A DNA stretch of 64,000 nt from NCBI RefSeq assembly GCF_032884065.1, contig NC_088866.1, positions 53,328,068-53,392,067 of the forward strand. Reading direction: 5' to 3'. The position numbers and the translations under genes were made by a program. The stretch comes from Artemia franciscana. Its lineage: Eukaryota > Arthropoda > Branchiopoda > Anostraca > Artemiidae. Under the pieces are notes generated by a model. The model was not told the DNA's origin. It did no database searches and saw nothing but the letters and a program-made list of their open reading frames with translations. Of this stretch, positions 10,581-23,649 are shown piece after piece. Numbering within the stretch: position 1 is the first letter of the stretch; each line of letters begins with the position of its first letter.

Positions 10581-10974
10581 CTGGAACTATTCTGTTGGAA
10601 GTAGGGGGAGAGGGATTTTTTTCAAAGTAAGAAGTTTTAATAATATGAAAACTATATAGAAATATGCCACTTCCACTTTGAATTAAGTTCATAAGTTATA
10701 TGTGCGCAATGTTTTTATTTTGCATGGTCCCGCCATCAATTTAAGCATTCCCTTTTTCTATTTAGAACCATTAAATCACAACGGATCATAAAAGGGGGTC
10801 GTTGGAATCAGAGATCTCCTTCAGAGGCGTAAATCGAAAGGGGAATGTCATGGGTGGTAGCATTCGCCCCTGATCTCCCTAGGTTTTAAGAAATACCTGT
10901 TTACGGTTTTTTAATTAAAATAGATTTTCGTACGTTCATTGAAAGAAGTAAAAGAACAAAAAATTCCTATCCTG

Positions 10975-11260
10975 GGGCCGTATCCAGGGTTTTTGTTCAG
11001 GGCAGAGGGTTGGGTGATTTGTTTTACAAAAAAAAACTTTTAAAAAGGCGTCAAAACTGTGTTTTATACATCTATATTACGTTTTGACGAGTCGGACAAA
11101 CAGTTCGGGGTGAGGGGGATGTTGGCTCAAACTCCGTAACCCCTTCCCTTAATACATTCTTGGCCCATCCCCTAGGTTTTGAAAAATTTGGTTGTGTCCC
11201 TCCCCCCCCCCCCAATTTACCCTGAATTGACGATTCTGACCCCCTATGATCGTGCTTTAT
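10975..11260 (+). repeat. Dispersed repeat, family 3
   Basis: Shares ATATCCAGG-like, TACATTTT-like and ACGAG(T/C)CGGACAA followed by a G-rich stretch with 24955-25140. Includes a C tract near 11200. No other content seen between here and 11760. Confidence 0.45.
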
Positions 11261-11827
11261 CAATATCTTAAAAGTCAGATAATTAAATTTGACCTGTATA
11301 TATTTTGGGCGAAGTGAACAGAGTTGCATAACTCGGGGCTTTTTTAACGGAAGGAAACGGATTAATTAAGTACTTTGAAATAGTTATTGCAACAATTACA
11401 CCAAAAATGAAGAATAAGTCTTTGGCAATGTTTAAATCGGTTTAAAAATTTAAATTAATAATTATCGTCTGCTTGTACCATATAAAATAACGCATTCTTT
11501 TCTAAAATAAAAACATATGCTCATTATAAGAAAATTGCAAATTCTCTAGAAGTTGTCAGGGACGTAGCCAGAGACAGAAGATAGAAAATTTCAAGGCACA
11601 GTTCCATCTGGGCTTACAGACAATTACAGTTAATTATGAGTATGTGATCACATATTAACTGTATGAGATGTTTAAAAGAAAAGTCGATTAGCTCCAATTT
11701 TTGTCTGCAGACCCTAACTCAATTATAAAAGTACATTTCTATAAAGTAATTCCCTAAGGTCAGTGACGGATCCAAGGAACCGAGGGCCCTGAACCCTCAA
11801 GATTTTTTCTTGCGCCCTCATTTGTGT

Positions 11828-12739
11828 TGGAGTGGGGTTGGGTCGGAGAGAGGGGGTTACGTGGGAGGATCTCCACGGAGAAATTTATCACGAGGGAAGA
11901 GAATTTCCATGAAGGGGGTGCAGGATTTAAAAGCATCACTTGAAAAAAAAACAATGAGAAAATAAATAATTTTTGTCAACTGTAATTAATGTGCAGCATT
12001 AAAACTTAAAAACGAACATAAAATATTACATATATAAGGGGCTTCGTCTCCTCCACAATATTTTTGCTCTTTACGCTAAAGTATTTTTAGTAATTTCAAC
12101 TATTTATTCTTCGGCCTTTGTGATTCAGGTGTCATTCCTAAAGATTTGGGACAAAATTCAAGCTCTAGTGTAAAGAGTGACGTAATGACGAGGGGAAGAA
12201 ACTCCTTATATGCGTAATAAAAATCCACTAATATAAAAATTCGTTACGTAAGTTAATTCGTAAGGTACGTTTGTACATTACTAACAAAAAAATTCGTAAA
12301 AAAATTAAAAAAATCTAGTTGTATTTTAGAATAACCAAAAATTGGAGGGCAACTAGGCCTCCCCCCTCCCTTTTTTTGATCAATATAGTCCGATCAAAAC
12401 TATGGGAAAGCCATTTAGCAAAAAAAATTAATGCGCAAATTTTGATTTAATTATTCATGTACGGTGAGCCAAAATCAAAACATACATTAATTCAAAAACG
12501 TTCAGAAATTAAATAAGAAAAAAAAGTTTTTTTTAACTGCAAGTAAGTGGCGACATTAAAACTTAAAACGAACAGAAATTGTTCCGTATATGAAAGGGGT
12601 TGACTCCTCCTCAACGCCTCGCTCTTTACGTTAAAGTTTTCTTATTGTTTTAAAAATTAAAGTTGTGACAACGAGTCAAACTTTAGCGTAAAGATCGGGG
12701 TGTTGAGGAGGGGCAACCTCTTTCACATACGGAATAATT
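11828..12739 (+). repeat. Composite hairpin-ended repeat, copy B (5' truncated)
   Basis: Joins the family at the GGGGGTTACGTGGGAGGAT segment and continues through both ATTAAAACTTAAAAACGAAC-type modules to the terminal hairpin. The right hairpin arm stops at 12739 after ACGGAATAATT, so the last ~50 bp are missing. Confidence 0.7.
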
Positions 12740-14110
12740 GTAGAAAAAGCCAAGACAGATAGTCCAATTGAGTGAGAGGCAATTCTGGCATTAACCCCCC
12801 TTGTTAGGATTGTATAAAAATGATGTTAGTTCATTTGTTAATAGATAGATATGTCTATCTATTATCCATCCATGCGTCATTCTTAGGGCCAGTAGAACTA
12901 AGGTAGACAGTCATATAGTTAAAATAGTCGTAGAACTTATACTTTTCCAAGTATATCTTTTTCAAAGATAGATAAGGATTAATGCTCAAAAATGACATTA
13001 ACAATTTAGGACGATTGATTGATGCCAGGTGAATTGACATATTTATACTGACACCCACTTGAACGTGTTCCTTGTGCTTAAACAAATAACGAGCCATAAA
13101 AAAAGCAAGTTATAAACATCTTCCTCATCTAGAGATTGTTAGACCCTTCCAACCATGATAAGAAAATAAAGAGTTTCCCTCGCCTATAGAAAAGAAAACT
13201 TTAACAATAGAATCTAAACTTTTTGCTTCTTTTCTGTTATATGATATTTGTTAAAGCTTAGAAATTGGGTTTTCAGGAAGAAAAATTGCGATCCGTAGCG
13301 TCCTTTTAAAATGACAAAAGTTGACAAGCCACAAAAAACGCGATACTTTGATTCTATTAAAAAATAGCAGTTTTAATATAGGCTAAATACGTTTAGGTGA
13401 TTTCGTTCACAAAAATGTGAGGAGGGGATTTTTTTCTCTTTTAAAATAAAGACAAAATGTGTTTTTGAAAATCTGATTGGGTAGGGGGATAATCCTATTT
13501 TTTTTTTTTTTTTTATTGAGAAGCCCAAAAGGTCCTTTAAAAAATTCAGAATATGTGATTCCCCCTGCTTCACACCTCATTTGGCGCCTGGAATAGGGTC
13601 AAAATGTCATTGATCGAAAATTATAAGGTTGTTCAAGTACTCGTGCCATTATGCCTTATTTCAAGATTTTACCGTCCGATTTCCATACCCAACAGTTTCC
13701 ATGTCAATCTAAGGAAGGAAAAATAGGTTTCCGTCTAAGGTGAAGGTCCAAATGTTTTATCATATTCTTAAAATCTTATAACCAAGCAAAGTTTTCAAGA
13801 ATTTAAGGAGGGCTCAAACCTACCGCGACTAACTCTCTTCACTAACAGCTTTAATTTTTTAAACAAATATTTTCTTATAGGTCTCTACGACCCAAAGTGT
13901 CTTTGAAGGAGCTACTAAGGAGAAGAGCTGAACAATAAGCAGTATATGACATCTGAATCTATAAGTGATCGCCAATTTTGTCTGTGATACACGCTTTGTT
14001 CGTTTTTTTTCTTTTCTTTTTTTTTACGGGGATATAAATTATACGATAGATTACAATTGTATACTCTTTTACCTTCATTCAGGAAACTGACGTACCATAA
14101 AAAAAAAAAT
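12740..14110. other. No gene seen; simple sequence only
   Basis: Holds a small hairpin AATAGATAGATATGTCTATC near 12840, a poly-T run near 13498-13514, and otherwise unremarkable AT-rich DNA. The small frames here lack family signals. Confidence 0.35.
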
Positions 14111-14119
14111 TAAAAAATA

Positions 14120-14893
14120 AAAACAGCTCATAATTAGCATGTATTAGAATTATTTTTAAGACATTAAAACGCTACAAAAAAAATCAAAATCAAAAATTAT
14201 AAACTCAAAAGGGCAAAAAGCTTTTTGCTCGCCAGGGCCCATTTTTTTGTCATATCCAAGCCATAGTAGTGGCCGGCACCCAAGTGCAAGGTCCCGCGAA
14301 GAAAAAAAAAGAGAAAAAAATAGATGAATAACTGGTAATTAAAATGTATTAAAATTATTTTTAAGATAATAAAATGCTAAAAAAAGGAGAAAGAGATAAA
14401 AGAGTTTTAGTTAAGCACAAAAGAGGGAAACGTTTTGTGTCCGTTTGGACACATTTTTTCTCGTCAAATCCAAGCGTTCGTGGCGACTGGCGCCCAAGCG
14501 CAAAATAACGCTAAAAAATTATAAACAGCTGGTAATCAGCATGTCATAAAACTGTTTTAAAGACATTTTTTTTTAATTAAAATAGGCAGAAAAAAATTAA
14601 AAGGTATCAACACAAAGGAGCAAAGGTTTTGTGCCCGCTTAGATCCATTTTTTGTCAAATCAAAGCCTTTGTAGCAGCTGGCGCCCAAGCGGAAGATCCC
14701 GCTAAAAAAACGAGAAAAAAACATAATATTAACAGCTGGTAATTACAATGTATTAAATTTTCTTAGAAAATAAACGCTTAAAAAGGAGAAAAAAGTTTAA
14801 GCAAAAAAGAGGCTAAAGATTTGTGTCCTCTTGGACAAATTTTTTCTTGTCAAATCAAAGCGTTCGTGCAGGCTGGCGCCCAAGCACAAGGTG

Positions 14894-14950
<57 letters not shown>

Positions 14951-15370
14951 ATCAGTTAATTAGCATGTCATGAAACTGTAACACATTAAAACGCTATAAA
15001 AAGCAGAAAAAAATTAAAAAATATGGACACAAAAGAGCGAAGGTTTTGTGCCCGCTTGGATCCATTTTTTGTCAATAGCGACCTAGCGCCCAGTCGCAAG
15101 GTCCCGCTAAAAAGAAGAGAAAAACATTTTATTAACAGCTGGTAATTTAAATTTAATAAAATTGTTTTTAAGACAACTAAACGCTTAAAAAAAGGAGAAA
15201 AAAAAGGTATAGGCAAAAAAGAGCGAACATTTTTGTCCCCGCTTGAACCCATTTTTTCGTCAAATCCAAGCCATCGTAGTGGCTGGCACCCAGGAGCAAG
15301 GTTCCGCTAAAAAAAAAAAGGAAAAAACTGTTATTATAAACAGCTTGTAGTTAAAAATTCATTAAAGCTG
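14120..15370. repeat. Tandem satellite, ~200-bp unit, about 6.5 copies
   Basis: The mark ACAGCTGGTAATTAGCATGT (with variants) recurs near 14123, 14325, 14526, 14731, 14951, 15136 and 15340, giving spacings of about 185-220 bp. Each unit also has a TTTTTAAGACATTAAAACGCT segment, a TTTTTTGTCAAATCCAAGC segment and TGGCGCCCAAGCGCAAGGT. Units diverge at many positions, so the array is old. Confidence 0.85.
14898..14947. repeat. (AT)n microsatellite inside the satellite
   Basis: About 25 uninterrupted AT dinucleotides at the boundary of the fourth and fifth satellite units, explaining the longer spacing (220 bp) there. Confidence 0.95.
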
Positions 15371-17890
15371 TATCGACTGAAGAAAAAACATAAATTAACC
15401 TTATGTTTTAAAGTTTTGATATTAAAGTGGAGACATTAAAACCGAAAATGAGCAGAGACAAAGTTACATAATGAATCAAGCATAAGATGAAGGGAAGTCA
15501 TTATGAACGATATAAAAACTAAGACGGACAGCAATCAAAACAAATGATAATTAACGAATAGAAATTACTGCAAACAAGAGTTCTGTTGCGGTCTCCCATT
15601 AAAGAACGGCCAGTCATTTTGTTTTGCTGAAAACCATATATATAAGGAGAAAATTCACATAAAGGGACATAATAATTTAAACTTAATATTAATTAACATT
15701 ACCAAGAATAAAGTGAAACCTAAGACGAACAGAAAACATTAGAAATACGAGTTCTGCTGCCTCCCTCTTAGACGATGGAGTGTCATTACGGAAACTTTCT
15801 CTTTATTGACGCTCCGAAACTAACTAGAAGATTTAGCTTGCGAAAAAGTCATTTCATTTCTTTCTAAGTTTTTTTTATATAATTTAGTAAAATATAGGGA
15901 CTTATTAGTTATCATATTTATGTTTTAAATGAAATAAAGACTTCGTATAAAAAAGCGAACACAAATCTAATAGAATGAATAACTCTCCAATCAATTCTCA
16001 AATGAGTTTCTCGTGTATCAGTAAAAAAATATCTATTTTGTTTGTATTTGAATTTTTTATTTATATCACTATCAAATGTCACGATCATAAGTCAAGTAGA
16101 ACTCATTTAAAAAGTAACCGCTCTTTTAATTTTTACTGTTTTGCTGGGTTTGGTTTTACTCTTTTGAATTGCAAGAAGTTGAAAACGGAACAAATGGAGA
16201 GAGGCAGATACGTGGAGAGGGGTGTGAGGTCTACCCCTCAAATCCTCAAACATCTTAGTGACTTTTCTTGTAACTCAATATAATTCTTAAATTTCCTTTC
16301 TGTTTTATCTAACTTAGCCTTCCTAAAAAAATGTGGGTCTCCTCAAATAACTTATCTTTATCTACCTCTAATAATGCTTTTCGGACTTCTTAATCCTATT
16401 CTGTTAGGCGAATAAGGATATATCACAAACACACCCGGGCACGAGAAGGGTCGGTAAAAAAAATTTATTTAATAGGGAACTGACAAATGGGAGGGGGAAT
16501 CTTTTTAGATCATTGAAATGTTGGCACCCAAAAAAGTGCGTTTTTGAGAAACACAGAGGAATTGCGAAGAAAAAAAAATTAAATTTTGTGCAACGAAGAC
16601 AAAGTAAATTAAAATAGAATGAAGAAACCTGTTAGTTTAGCGTGTTTGAGTCTGTGAAGGACAGACGGGAAAGAGGAATATATTCTTAGGATCTTATGAC
16701 ACGTGGAAAATTACATAACATGATGAATGAACAGTTAAAGAACAGATAAATGACAGAACAAGAAAAAGGCATGGAACTAGAAACAGCAAAATAATATTAA
16801 ATTACAAACAAAGTTGTGACTAAAAACTAAAGAATAACTCGATAATTATACTACTGTGCAATCAAAATATATTGAAAATTACAAAAGAGTAAGGACCGCA
16901 TTATCTTAGCGTCTGTAAAACATAAACAGGAATGAGGAATTGAATTCAAATGAGCAGCCAATTTTTTCAGTAATAATTGGTTTCAGTTGATTTGTAGCGT
17001 TTTCCTAGCATGTATGTTAGAACATTTTTAGGAATTCCACTTTCCTTAACTTCAAAAGGAAAACTCTACTCTTCGTAGTCGAAGAAAAACAAAATTCAAA
17101 CTTTCTGATGATGCAAGTATCATTAAAACTGAAAATCTTAATCTCCGGCACAAAACACGAGAATTTCAATGGTTTTTCTATGATTTTCCGGAAAGTAGGT
17201 GTCGAATTTTAGTTTTGTCATTTATTCGGATCTCTCATCCAAGCTCTACCAGTTCTAGCAAGACCGCACAACTATTTTTAACTAGTTTTGCCGCACAAAT
17301 TACAAAGCTGATAATGGGTGAGATAGGGTGACAATTTAATGTGCCACATCCCCTTAACTTTAATTCGTTAACCGTTTCGACTCACCTAATGTAATGTTAT
17401 ATATGTATAAATGAGTAGTGTGCTATCTCTTAATCTCTACGTGCTAGCACACATATAGCCACTACTCTTTTCCTCTATAGTGGTTTAAGATCACGGAGAA
17501 AGTTTAACGACGATTTCCTAAAGGTTTTATCTAAGATGCAGGTCTTATGGTTTATTTGGTCTATTGCGTGCACGTGTTTGTTACGTAATAATTTAGGAGA
17601 TGCAATTATTTACATACTGAAATTTAAAAGTCTGAAATCGTGCTTACCCGGTTGGAAACACCATCAGGCCCACTTCTAAAAATTGTATTTTTAATATATA
17701 CAATTTTAAAATTGTTTATGAGTGCCTTTACTCTGTTGGAAATGAAAGTTCTAGCAGCCGTGAATGAAACCAAGAGTGTTCAAAGTTGCAGCAAATATTA
17801 CGAGATGCTATTGGCTAACCCATGAATTGGCTGAGATTTTTGCAAGATATTTGATATCATTGAGCAAACTGGGGCTGGAGGAACAGTTGG
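15371..17890. other. No gene recognised
   Basis: 15400-15760 has weak echoes of the hairpin-arm module (ACATTAAAACC, AAGACGGACAG). 17405-17475 holds an imperfect palindrome around GAGTAGTGTGCTATC and AGCCACTACTC; a relative, inverted, lies near 56350-56395, suggesting a short MITE. Otherwise nothing. Confidence 0.35.
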
Positions 17891-17894
17891 AGAA

Positions 17895-18099
17895 CAAAAG
17901 GAAACTATTGTCTAGACCAGGTAACGGTGAATGACTTTGTTGTTGGAAACAGTAAAAATATATGCCCCGAAGGAAGCCTTAAGTAATTAGAAGCAAAAGA
18001 AAATCTTGTCTAGACCAAATAAAGTGAAAACCTTTGTCACTGGAAATAATACAAATATCTGGCCCCTAGGAAGTCTTACATATTCAGAAGCAAAAGAAA
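17895..18099. repeat. Two-copy tandem duplication, period ~99 bp
   Basis: Both units contain TTGTCTAGACCA, then TGAA, CTTTGT, GGAAA, TATGCCCC or CTGGCCCC, GGAAG, and AGAAGCAAAAGAAA. Confidence 0.7.
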
Positions 18100-18439
18100 C
18101 CCCCGTGCAAGCTCTAGGAAAAAATAGGTGTCGTTGACCCTCAAAAACTAGTTCATCTACATAATTAAACATTAAACTAACGTCTTTAGGGGGTACTAAG
18201 ATCAATTCTTTGTTACATCCGGGGGCTCCCCACTTGACTAGCAGGCCTGACGGTTTTACTGACCGAGCCCATAGATTTTTAGACGTTTATATTTCCATAT
18301 GTAAGTAATTAAACTATGAACCCCCAACAACTTTTGACTGCAAGTGTGACAATTTCTATTATTTCTCATTTGGAATATACCTTTAAAAAAACAAAGCTTT
18401 GAAGCATTTTTGCAAAAAATTAAAACATTTTGAAGCATT

Positions 18440-18990
18440 ATGTTATTATAGTTATATGTACTAATATATTAAACATTTACTAATATATACTAATATGTTT
18501 ATATATTAAAAGCATATATACTAATATATTATATATCATTATATATGGTAAAATCTTTGAAGCAATATATATCCCTAAAAACTATTTACGTATCGATTAG
18601 TAAAGTGATTTCGTATCGATTGAACCAAGAAGTTTATATAGTTAGATTATTGAATTACTGAATTACTGATTATTAAATTACTTATATACTTATATATTAT
18701 ATATCATTATATATAGTAAAATTTTTGAAGCATTATGTATCCCTAAAAAACTATTTACGTTTCGATTGGTAAATTAATTTTTAGAACTGAGCGAAGTATA
18801 ATTTTCTAAATCATTAATTAAACATATTATCCTTTTTATATTTACCTCTTCAAATCATAAATAGGAAGAAAATAATACTAAAAAGGAGCAATAAGGAGTG
18901 AGGTGGATACATTTCCGGCTCTTGAATCAAGACTTGAAACAAGAAGTTTATAAAGCTAGATTATTGAATTACTGACTGTGAGAATTCAAA
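18440..18990. repeat. AT-rich segment with repeated ~180-bp block
   Basis: TATATGGTAAAATCTTTGAAGCA then CCCTAAAAACTATTTACG and CGATTAG occurs at about 18541-18600 and again at 18711-18770. AAGAAGTTTATA followed by TAGATTATTGAATTACTGA occurs near 18630 and near 18945. Confidence 0.65.
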
Positions 18991-19330
18991 ATTAATTTGC
19001 CTAAATTTAATGTCTCTGAATTGACCAAATAAACTATCAAAAGGCACAATATTGCTCTAAATGTTTTCGAGACTTACATTCTACGAGAGATGGACTAAGA
19101 CTTGGCGTCTCTAATCTGAATAGGTCTAATCACGCTTGGGTAATTGAAGTTATAAAGCCTAGTCCTCTGGTAAATTATTGTGCTAAACGTTTTGCAAATT
19201 CAGAAGTTGTGAGCCTTTCCTGTATTTTGGGGAGGACCAAACAATTGGTGAATAAAATATTAAAATAGAATCCTCTCTTTGAGGTTTAAATACCAGAATA
19301 ACAAATAACTAAAACCTTGAAAACTCGGTA

Positions 19331-19751
19331 CTTGTGTGTTATACACCACTCAGTCAAGTTTGCCCCTTGTAAAACCCGAGAACAAACCGGTTTCTTCGTT
19401 AGGATCTCTGTTACTTTAGAAACAAGTTTGGATTATATATTTGTACATTAGGGGGGGGGGGGTATAGTATAACAGGTCTGCTTCCAAAATGTGTTAGTTG
19501 CAATTTATTTTGCATATTATGAAGTAAGAATTGTTTTCCAACTTCAAACTGTCCAAATACATTACCCCCCCCCCTTCAACCCTAATACCCTAATGTGCAA
19601 ATATATAGCCCAGATTATATGTTTCCAATCGGTTATGTCACTTGCCTTTGTCTTGTCTAATGCTAAGCTGAAATAAACTAACGAAGAAACCGGTTTGTTC
19701 TCGATATTTACACATCGTAAACTTGATTGAGCTGTCTATAATACACAATTT
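19331..19751. mobile_element. Palindromic MITE, ~420 bp
   Basis: A perfect 25-bp inverted repeat beginning GAGAACAAACCGGTTTC is at 19379-19403 and 19678-19702. Weaker inverted similarity extends outward about 50 bp on both sides (TGTGTGTTATA against TGTGTATTATA; CAGTCAAGTTT against CAATCAAGTTT) and inward (TATATATTTGTACATTAGGG against the inverse of CCCTAATGTGCAAATATATA), flanked by G and C tracts. No coding capacity. A half copy lies near 52665-52770. No clear target duplication. Confidence 0.7.
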
Positions 19752-20040
19752 TGAAACATCTTTGTAAAGTGACCTTCTACTTATTCCTTAAGAATCCCTT
19801 ACCATCAGAGAAAAAATCCCCGTCTAATATCTAGACATCCCAATTCAAGGGATAAATCTCTCAAAGTAAAAAAAAAAAGACTGCTGGGGAGACTGTTTCC
19901 TGTTGGATAGTTTCAGAGTATTATTTCCAGATTAGTAATTGACGTTTTTTATTGACAGTCACGGATTGTATATAGTAAGATTTAAATTATGTTGCGAAAG
20001 CAACACTTTGGTTTTGTCCCGTTTTTTTGTGTTTTTTTCC

Positions 20041-20340
20041 TATGCAGCCGATCTCGGCTTATTCCTGGAAACTGTTAAGGGTCTAACCTGTGTGGTTTTT
20101 ACGGAATGTGTGGACCTCAGGCCGGATTGATGAATATGACATTACATTTTGGAAAGCTCTGCAGAACTCTTGCCTGGGGCCCAAAACGATGGTTTTTGCT
20201 TGTCCACGAGCCAGAGCCTATGGTGTGCGAAGGGAAGTGGAGTTATATAGCTTATGTCAGAGAGGAGTATTTGAAGTTGTGTAGCCAAGCTTTCGTTTCA
20301 TCAAACCATGTTTCGGCTTTCGAGTGGAAAGTTCCATTCT
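20041..20340 (+). other. Exon-like block of unknown function
   Basis: A strong splice-acceptor-like tract (TTTTTTTCCTATGCAG) at about 20031-20046 is followed by ~300 bp of clearly higher GC than the surroundings. Three plus-strand frames overlap (ending 20130, 20284, 20342) and none is recognisable. It could be an exon, an untranslated exon or a repeat piece. Confidence 0.2.
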
Positions 20341-20899
20341 AGCAGGCAAGCAGGCAGGCACCAATTTGAAATTGAAGATTGACTAAAATATATAAGTGTT
20401 AAATATATGCGGTAGTTAACCACCCCGCAGCCAATATATCTTCTTTGAGTGACAAATAGAAAAAATTTACAGAAGCAAAAAAGCAGGATTTTCCCACGGG
20501 TCCGAAAGTTCTGCCGTGATTTCGGCTGGGTTTATCATTTGCTTTTTTAGGACTTGGGATTGAGGTAGAGAAATGTTATCAGATGTACCTCTTAAACTTT
20601 AAAAGTTCTGTCATTGCTAAAGAAATTGGAACTTATACTTTGCTCCTTTCTAAGTGGTGACGTTTAAAAGTTTGCATTTGGCAAAAAAATCAACTTTTGA
20701 ACTATGACAGATAGAATTGTTTTGACGGCAAGTCGATAGCTCTTGATGAGCTGATTAAAGTCTATGTCATCCATTTTTTGATACAAAAATTCCTTCATGA
20801 GATATACTAGTTTGAAAGTTTTAAGGGGTTGACAACTCCAATAGTACGATACACACTGAAACCAAAAATAGGCCGATACCAATTGTGAGACAAGTAGAG

Positions 20900-21125
20900 G
20901 ACTTGTAAGCAACAGTCGGCTGTTAGACCACAATCATCTTCGGCAATAAGGGGTTTGCAACTTTGGCTAGGTGGTGTACCTATATTTGTTTCCGGTGTAG
21001 TTGATGGTAGACCAATTTGGCTCCAGTGGCAAGAAATTCAGGGGACTTGTAAGTAATAATCGTCTGTTAGGTTACAATCATCTTCAGTGAAGAGGGGCTT
21101 GTAACTTTTGCTAGTTGGTGTAGCC
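20900..21125. repeat. Two-copy tandem duplication, period ~141 bp
   Basis: GGACTTGTAAG, then CGGCTGTTAG or CGTCTGTTAG, CAATCATCTTC, AGGGG, TTGCTAG or TGGCTAGGTGGTGTA occur in the same order from about 20900 and about 21042. Confidence 0.75.
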
Positions 21126-21129
21126 TACC

Positions 21130-23090
21130 CGTACTCACTGTAACCTAGAATCAAGTGTTTACGTAACGGGTACAAACGATAACGTAAAACAATGAGGTAG
21201 TTTCGTAATAATTAGTGTCACCTATGGTATTTTAATCCTGAAAAGTTACGGATAGCTTTATAATACCAACTAGATTATATAAGATATTGTCTCAAGCTTT
21301 CATCCGTCACGATGTCTACGATTGAAAAGGATAAAGTTCAAATGGCTGCAAAGTCAATTTAGTCCCTTCTTTCGATATTTTTTTGTTATTGTGTTTTTTC
21401 AACACTGAGGAATATCCTCTGAACATGTGATTACTGATCGCGTTCTTATTTGAACATAACTTTTTAAAAGCTTCGATAGGCTGACAACTTTAGCGTTTAA
21501 CCGATAGCAAAGAAACGAAACTAAAGTGTTGCTCTCGCAACACTTTATTTGGCGAAGCTGTAGAAAGGTTGCCGCAACACTTCACGTTGCTCAGGCAACG
21601 TACGTCAAGTTTAGCTTAGTTTGTGTACGGTAAAAATAGATATTCATAGCCAAATTTTAGTTTTTGCTTTAAGGTCTCGATTTAGATTGTACCTTGTTAC
21701 TCTTATCACCTTCAGTCAGAGGCGTCACCAGCCAAGCTTCTTAAGCGAGGGGGAGGGGTGGTCAAAGCAGTCAATGTATAGACGGGCTGGTAATTTTTAA
21801 AGACAAAGATTTGATCAAAGATTTGATAAAACATAGTTGTAAAAATAAATAAAATTGGGGCAACAATAGGCATAATTTATTTTTGTTTTATTTATTATAA
21901 TTTTATAATAGCCTTCCACTGTTCTCACCCGCAGCTTTATGGACTGAATTCTTACCCAATGTTTTTTAAATATTTTGGGGAATGAGCTATCCTCTTGACT
22001 CCTTGTGCAGAGCTTATTACCGAATTGACCTAAATCTAGAAGGAATTATCTCTAAATACACGCTGCCAGAGCTAAGCGACTAAAACTAGGTTCCTTGATT
22101 CCTGCTATAATTTTGAAAAGCAATGTAACAAAAACCAATATCTAATGAATTTTTCTACAATTAATGACTTGCATTCAAGAAGAATAAGGGACTTTATTAT
22201 AAGGGAAAAGGTTTTAAGTTTTAAAAGAAGGCTTTTTGAGAAAAAGCTTCGAGTTGATTTTTCAAAATAAACGGACAACAGGTTAGTATCTTTCTTTTTT
22301 CAAAAAAATAAATAAATAAATAAAACTGCTACATCCAAATTCAAAGTTTTACTATGAGCCGTATTCTTTATTAAAATAAAATATTAGAAAAGTAATTGAT
22401 AATTTACTGGTTGGAATCTACCATGAATCCTGCTTTGATGTCTTAGAAAGCTCTTCTTCGAGTAATAATAAGAATAATTACAATAAAAGATACAAGCAAA
22501 CATACTTGCACCCTATTTCCAATTATGTATGTTAAGTAAGAATAAAAAAGAACAATTTTGGTACTAGAGACTTGCTAATAAAATTTGAATAGGTAAATTG
22601 AGAATTAGGAATTGTCATTGCTTTGGTCCATTTGTCTTCAGATTTGTGATTTCAGATAGCTCTCACCTTTTCTGCAATGGATCCAAATATTTTATGAAAG
22701 TAGAGACATTAGAAACAATCTGTATTTGAAAAAGTTTTTCAAAAGATGGCAGGTTGTCGAAACTATTTCTACTGTGCAATTTAACTGGCAAGCCAAAACT
22801 TAACAAGTACATGCTTGAGTCAAACCATGCCGGGAAATCCCCCTCACCTCTCCTTTGAAATTCTCCCGGAAGCTTCCGCTCTCACAGAAAGTTCTACCTG
22901 CTGAAAATCCCCTCCTCAAAAAAATCTGAATATTTCCCAATGACAAATACTGTTTGTAAGCAATTGATAAACTGTGCAATTTACAGGACTTCCCCGAGGG
23001 GCAGTGGAAACCCATGACATCCACAGATGCATGGTTAATTGACTATCCAATTATTTGGAACCAAAATGCAGTCTCAAAATTTGTATCGGA
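21130..23090. other. No gene seen
   Basis: Contains a perfect small hairpin AAAGTGTTGC-TCTC-GCAACACTTT at 21521-21544, echoed near 19993 by GTTGCGAAAGCAACACTTT, and an (AAAT)n run near 22304-22323. The rest is unremarkable. Confidence 0.35.
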
Positions 23091-23099
23091 TGTCTTCAG

Positions 23100-23500
23100 G
23101 GGAAACAGGGGTGCAGGGGGCCTAAAGACGCTCTAATCTTTTAGTGACTTAAAAAGGGTACTAGAATTTTTAATTTCCGTTCGAACGAGCCGTCTCTCGG
23201 TCTTATATGACTATTTGTTTGATATGATCACCCTTGGGGAAAAAAAAGCAAAGAAATGAAAACCCATCCTTGATCTGGCAAAAATGCGAAAATCTACATT
23301 TTGTAGATAGGAGCTTGAGACCCCTTCAGTAAGGTTCTCTGATATGCTGCATCTGATGGTGTGATTTTCTTTAAGATTCTAAGACTTTTTGGGTTGTTTC
23401 CTCCTTTTTAGAAAATCGGGCAAGTTTTCATGTAGCTTTTGATGGGTAACATTAAAGTAAATGAATTTTATATGTTTAGAATCATCACAAAAAGTCAATT
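23100..23500 (-). repeat. Composite repeat fragment, copy F
   Basis: On the minus strand this reads the first module: TTGATGGGTAAC inverse, GATTTTC/AGAGAACC, TTTTGCCAGATCAAGG, TAAGACCGAGAG and GGAAATTAAAAATTCTAGTA. CpG sites such as TTCCGTTCGAACGAG are retained, unlike copy D. It stops short of the palindromic start. Confidence 0.55.
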
Positions 23501-23649
23501 ATTTTGATGCATTAATTGCTACCTTGTATTAATTGATGTGTTAATTGTTACCAAAACTTCTTTTGGTGGATTTTAAAGATGATATCTTCGGAATAACCTC
23601 TGCTATTGAAAACTAATCTACGTGCCAACTCATCCTTTGACAGTGTTTT

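Noticed and set aside
16200-16283. End of a 102-codon frame with a hydrophobic stretch (15975-16283)
   Set aside because: Low-complexity Phe/Ile/Lys content expected from AT-rich DNA.
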